Part shown: positions 60,251 to 64,000 of the stretch, in pieces
How positions within the stretch are numbered: position 1 is the first letter of the stretch
Layout of the letters: each line of letters begins with the position of its first letter
Source: Chrysophaeum taylorii
Taxonomy: Eukaryota; Sar; Pelagophyceae; Pelagomonadales; Pelagomonadaceae
Length of the DNA: 64,000 bases
Reading direction: 5' to 3'
NCBI GenBank assembly: GCA_029834535.1
Contig: JAQMWT010000585.1
Coordinates: 17,409 to 81,408, forward strand
Notes under the pieces: generated by a model
Databases searched by the model: none
The model's input: the letters and a program-made list of their open reading frames with translations, nothing else
Told to the model about the DNA's origin: nothing
Position numbers and translations under genes: made by a program

Positions 60251-60281
60251 TTGGACGCAGGTCTTTCCTGACATACCATTC

Positions 60282-61805
60282 GTGTCCACACCTAAAACCT
60301 ACAATATTTTCAGTCGTACAGGATCCGTGCGCTTAACTGTGACTGAGCTTGAAACCTTAACTATGCTGTTCCTTCGTCTGCACTCTAATAAAACAGTCGA
60401 ACATCCCAGTCAAGATGAAATGGAGGGCATTTCTAACTTTCGCCTGGGATTCTTGACTAATTCAAGAAAACCACTTGCTTGCATGAGATCCCCTATTGAA
60501 CTCAAAGCTTTTGTGCTCCTCTATAATATTATGGGACGATTATTCCCTAAATCCATCACATTACCTGTGTCCTTTCGTATTACAACTATCGAATCTAACC
60601 AACCATCTCACAGGTTATTCTTAAATAAATCCGCTGCTTCATCCATCATTTACATCACCGGTGGAAGACATACAGGCGGAGACATAACAGTTTCTAACTC
60701 TTCTTCTAAATACCAGGCACACATAAATGCTCTTGGCGAAACCTACACCCTCCTAACACACGATGCCGGAATCGATAAGACTGCTTCTCTCGAACCAGTT
60801 ACCGGTTTTCTTTGGCTTTGCCAAGCATACCATAATAATAATGAAAATCAAGACACGCGTCGTCTAGTACAAGCACTGGTTTCCTATACCTCTCCTGTAT
60901 TTCACGATTCTTTTGTCTTCTACCCTCAGGAAAATCGTCTCGAATTTATCGACAAAATGTTTGCTTTAAGTGACATGCATTTGTCCCAAAGCAGATATTT
61001 GGGCTTTATAACATCAAGCGATAGGAAGATGGGTGCCAAAGTTCATTCTATATACACTCCCACTCCTACCATTCGTGGATTTGCTAATATGCTGGTGTAC
61101 GATCCACGACTCGATCGCATTCGACACTACTCAACTCGCGAATTGGCACGCGCCAATAACTTCACAGCGTACCAAATCAATTTTCTTTTGTCTTTGTCCC
61201 CTGACCTATGCTGTGATATCATCGCAAATGCTATTCCAGCTGGAACATATCATACAATTTATAAACTTTTATGCCAGCTTGTTTATGACTTGCGTATTTT
61301 AACGCTATCACCATCGTTTGACCCTGATCACGCTCCTCTAACCAAATACTATAGGTCAACCTTCTTCACAAATATATGCCCAACAGATACATCCTTAACA
61401 TTACACCAGAGTTCCATTACAATGTTCTACATCTCCAATAAAAAACTCTTATGTTGTGATACTATCACTTCTAACCACGAACTTCCTTCTTTTCATATTG
61501 ATTCAGTAGCTCATGCTTTCCTCTCTAACATCTCATCCGCAGATATATCATCTCCTACTAAAGAAAAACAAATACCCCTTATAACGCCAAGACAGCTCCA
61601 TGAGAAGCATGCGCCCTTCGATAAGAAAGTCCATGCCAGGGGCACCCTCGCATTTCGAGATGCGCAACAACGAGCTACCAATTTTCACAACATTCACCAT
61701 TCCAGTGATTCTCAAGCCATAAAAGCTGTTCAGGTTATTGCCAGTCCTGGACACCACCCATCTGACGTACCCTACCGTAAGTTCTGTGGATTGTACGATT
61801 CATAA
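60282..61805 (+). CDS. Divergent DNMT-like domain of the second copia lineage
   Basis: An intact 508-codon frame without a true ATG start (5' end truncated at the junction). DNMT-like motifs in order: IIYITGGRHTGGD (about residue 122, like motif I IIAGGLHQEGF of Copia-A), GFLWLCQAYHN (about 175, motif IV, Leu in place of Pro before the Cys), LSQSRYLGFITSSD (about 234, motif VIII), IRHYSTRELARANNF (about 280, motif IX) and DIIANAIPAG (about 313, motif X). Motif VI Glu-Asn is not recognisable (FHDSFVFYP). Only about 40 residues separate VIII from IX. The tail (about 180 residues) leads to integrase. Assignment rests on motif order and spacing, so it is moderate. Confidence 0.55.
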   Translation: MSTPKTYNIFSRTGSVRLTVTELETLTMLFLRLHSNKTVEHPSQDEMEGISNFRLGFLTNSRKPLACMRSPIELKAFVLLYNIMGRLFPKSITLPVSFRITTIESNQPSHRLFLNKSAASSIIYITGGRHTGGDITVSNSSSKYQAHINALGETYTLLTHDAGIDKTASLEPVTGFLWLCQAYHNNNENQDTRRLVQALVSYTSPVFHDSFVFYPQENRLEFIDKMFALSDMHLSQSRYLGFITSSDRKMGAKVHSIYTPTPTIRGFANMLVYDPRLDRIRHYSTRELARANNFTAYQINFLLSLSPDLCCDIIANAIPAGTYHTIYKLLCQLVYDLRILTLSPSFDPDHAPLTKYYRSTFFTNICPTDTSLTLHQSSITMFYISNKKLLCCDTITSNHELPSFHIDSVAHAFLSNISSADISSPTKEKQIPLITPRQLHEKHAPFDKKVHARGTLAFRDAQQRATNFHNIHHSSDSQAIKAVQVIASPGHHPSDVPYRKFCGLYDS

Positions 61806-62712
61806 ACGCTTCCTCATCCACACCACCTTATCAAGCAACCATCATTCGAAAAAAATTTTCAACCTGGTGAAGCCTGGGCATGTGACGGTGGTTACGTATC
61901 TGTGCTCTCGGAATGGGGATCCTTTCGACATATCATTGTTTTCAAGTGTCTCATTTCTAAATTTCTGTTAGTGTACTTTTGTCGTAGCACTAACTCCAGC
62001 GAATTTTGTAACGCCCTTGAGTTTGTCCGCAATTTTGTTCTACTTATGTTCATGTACAACTAAAACAAATCTATTGTGATTCCTTTAAACCCTATTTATC
62101 TCAGCATGTTACAACCCCCTTCCGTGTGGAACATGGTATTAATATGTCCGCGTTCCCCCCTTACTTACATGTCTTTAATCATGAAGTCGAAGCCGCTGTT
62201 GGTCACATAGCCACTGCCGCGTCTACACGACTCCGGCATATGCTTAATGTATCCTATAAAGGTCACCCTATCAGATCCGGCACCACACTACCCGTGGGCT
62301 GTTATACATGCTATCCAATCGTATAATCTCCTCCCTAACGTTAAATCGAACGTATTTACCATAAAGTCCTAAGCACCCAACAAGTTTTGTTAGACCAGTG
62401 TAATGTTCCCCAACAAGACTACCTCAAACCTTTGGTTCTGTTTGTTATCTGCATTTGGAACCTAACGAATTTCATAAATATGAACCCCGATGTCGTTCCT
62501 ACATCTACTTATGCGGTGCTAACATTATAAACCCTTTAATAACACCCCATGTTAATCATTTAGCCGATGTTGTCCTTAACCCTGAAAACGGCCAAGTCCG
62601 TGTTTCCTCTAAACTGACTTTTCCTCATCTTATTTCAAATCTCCTGATTATGAACAGCATCCACCTCCGCACCTTCACCCGACATTCCCTTCTCTGTTCA
62701 GCACCCCAATGA
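61806..62712 (+). pseudogene. Copia integrase remnant (second lineage)
   Basis: Frames with stops: GEAWACDGGYVSVLSEWGS (first Asp), FRHIIVFKCLISKFLLVYF, then VEHGINMSAFPPYLHVFNHE, VEAAVGHIATAASTRLRHM (Glu region), and from 62446 YLHLEPNEFHKYEPR, YIYLCGANIINP, VRVSSKLTFPH (integrase end). The order DNMT-integrase-RT is the same as in Copia-A. The HHCC finger is not clear. Confidence 0.55.
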
Positions 62713-63054
62713 TGCGGCGCAGAGGGGGAATGCTATGCCTACCGACACTGACCATGAGAGGGGACTCCTTCTTCTCATCTCCATGCTCCCTCTCCCGCTC
62801 CCGCATGTGCACCAGCTGCTCCTGCTCCCGCTACTTCCGCCACCACACCTACATCTGAAGTGTCTTTCGACACTCTGCCACTTTTACCATCTTATCGGTC
62901 TCTCTGTTCCCAGGATGTCCTCCGTCTCACCCGTGGTCCTCATCACCCTCAGCCTCGTCGCAAAACCAATCTCAAGGATGTTCTTACTCGTATTGCTTCG
63001 CCTACGGTTGCCGCTTATAAACAAGCCGGTGGTACGCTTGCCGACTTCAAGTAA
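62713..63054 (+). other. Pol linker of the second copia lineage
   Basis: A Ser/Pro/Leu-rich stretch; the frame from 62860 (RRKTNLKDVLTRIASPTVAA, YKQAGGTLADFK) ends at a TAA at 63052, after which the RT frame opens. No domain recognised. Confidence 0.35.
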
Positions 63055-64000
63055 GACCTCTCCAAGGAGTACATAACGTTCTGCGACCCTACACTCCCTT
63101 CATCTCGCTCATGGCACCCACTGGACGGCTATACCTCTAGAGGGGGAATTTACACCATCCCTTCACCTTCCCTGCACCAAGCGATTTCACAGTCCTCTTC
63201 AGTTATGTGTCATAGGAGCCATAGCCACCCATCGCCTGATGCTCCCCATGTTCACTTCTGCGACAACATGAACCTTGCAGACTTTCACCTTCCTCAAGCT
63301 CTCGTTGATTTAATTTCTGAACATGCCCGCGCCTTTCAAGTTCCTCCCGCTCAATATGCTTATGCTTTGTTCACGCCCCACTCCCTTTTGGATCATAATG
63401 ACGCTTCTTATGGTGCCTCCGAGCCTCATCTCTCCGCCATCGAAGACTATATCACCGTGCAATCGCATTACATTGAGGCCCACCTTGGTGATGCTCCTCT
63501 ACTAGTTGTTCAACTCGTCGAAGATCCCGATCACACTCATCTCCACGATAATGTCGCTTCTTACGCAACTACTCATCTGACGACGACTCAGGACCCCAGC
63601 ACGGTTGGTTCGGACGAATACAAGATTCAAGCCAAGGATATCAAAATCGATGAATATGAGTTGAACTGCCTCAAAGGTCCCTCCGACGCTGATCGCAAAG
63701 CTTATGTTGCTGCTATCTCCAAGGAGATTTTTGATATTGTTAAGTTTGGCTGCTTTAAACTAGCGCTGCCAATGGTCAACTCAAAGCCTATTGACACCCG
63801 TCTCGTCCTACGTATAAAAAACAACGCTGCTGGTGAGTGCATTAAACATAAAGCACGCCTGGTCCTACGAGGATTCTTAGCCTCTCTGGGCACCGATTTC
63901 TTCAACACATTCAGCCCTATGGCAGAGCTTACCGGCATCCGTTGTGTTTTGGCGCTAGCAGCTCATCTACGACTTCCCGTCTACCAACACGTCCCTAACG
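63055..64000 (+). CDS. Copia reverse transcriptase, N-terminal part (second lineage)
   Basis: Open from 63055 to the window end, in frame with the preceding 62860-63054 ORF except for the TAA. The first 180 residues are His/Asp-rich linker. Then ADRKAYVAAISKEIFDIVKF, GCFKLALPMVNSKPIDTRLV, LRIKNNAAGECIKHKARLVL, RGFLASLGTDFFNTFSPMAE: the copia RT start (trWVfkiK.n.G...KARLVa.Gf.q..G.Df..TFsPv). The catalytic VDD lies beyond the edge. Well preserved, so this copy may be fairly young at its 3' side. Confidence 0.85.

Overview
This is a repeat-dense eukaryotic nuclear window, not a bacterial, phage or organelle sequence. The evidence is LTR retrotransposons of both Ty3/gypsy and Ty1/copia type with tRNA-complementary primer sites and 5-bp target duplications, a SINE-like family with 10-13 bp target duplications, and one recognisable host gene, a TRAPPC12-like trafficking protein found only in eukaryotes. 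The species cannot be fixed from sequence alone. An alga or protist is favoured because cytosine methyltransferases (DNMTs) carried by LTR retrotransposons are known from dinoflagellates (copia) and a charophyte alga (gypsy). The single host gene looks intron-poor.

Layout. 1-4750: 5' half of a minus-strand gypsy element (Gypsy-0: LTR, PBS, gag, RS-rich ORF, protease), which runs off the left edge. 4751-11127: minus-strand gypsy copy (Gypsy-1: protease, DNMT, RT, RNase H, integrase, tail domain) into whose 3' end Gypsy-0 appears inserted. 11128-12771: 3' end of a second copia lineage (plus). 12772-32817: minus-strand Gypsy-2, split by a complete copia element (Copia-A, 12834-22261, TSD CTCAT), a SINE fragment and a 4.6-kb element with perfect terminal inverted repeats (26418-31003) that carries an RT/endonuclease ORF between inverted helicase remnants. 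33335-34716: the TRAPPC12-like gene. 35126-35556: SINE. 35562-44556: a complete 9-kb LTR element without RT or integrase (Copia-C, TSD TACCC). 44562-48690: LTR, gag and RNase H pieces of the second copia lineage, an ORF with a Tudor-like segment and a SINE. 48815-56413: Copia-B, a sister of Copia-A that has lost RT/RNase H and was hit by a solo gypsy LTR and a SINE. 56414-60250: fragments, a SINE, and a 640-aa ORF lying 3' of a copia RNase H. 60282-64000: plus-strand copia of the second lineage with a divergent DNMT-like ORF, decayed integrase and the start of RT, cut by the right edge.

The main result is that three separate LTR-retrotransposon lineages in one window carry a C5 cytosine DNMT domain in pol, directly after the protease: protease-DNMT-RT in gypsy and protease-DNMT-integrase in copia. 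The gypsy copies also encode an RS-rich (SR-splicing-factor-like) ORF between gag and protease. Most reading frames contain frameshifts or stops, so nearly all elements are decayed. Coordinates of polyprotein domains are therefore spans over which the domain can be read in one or more frames, and many lack a true ATG.
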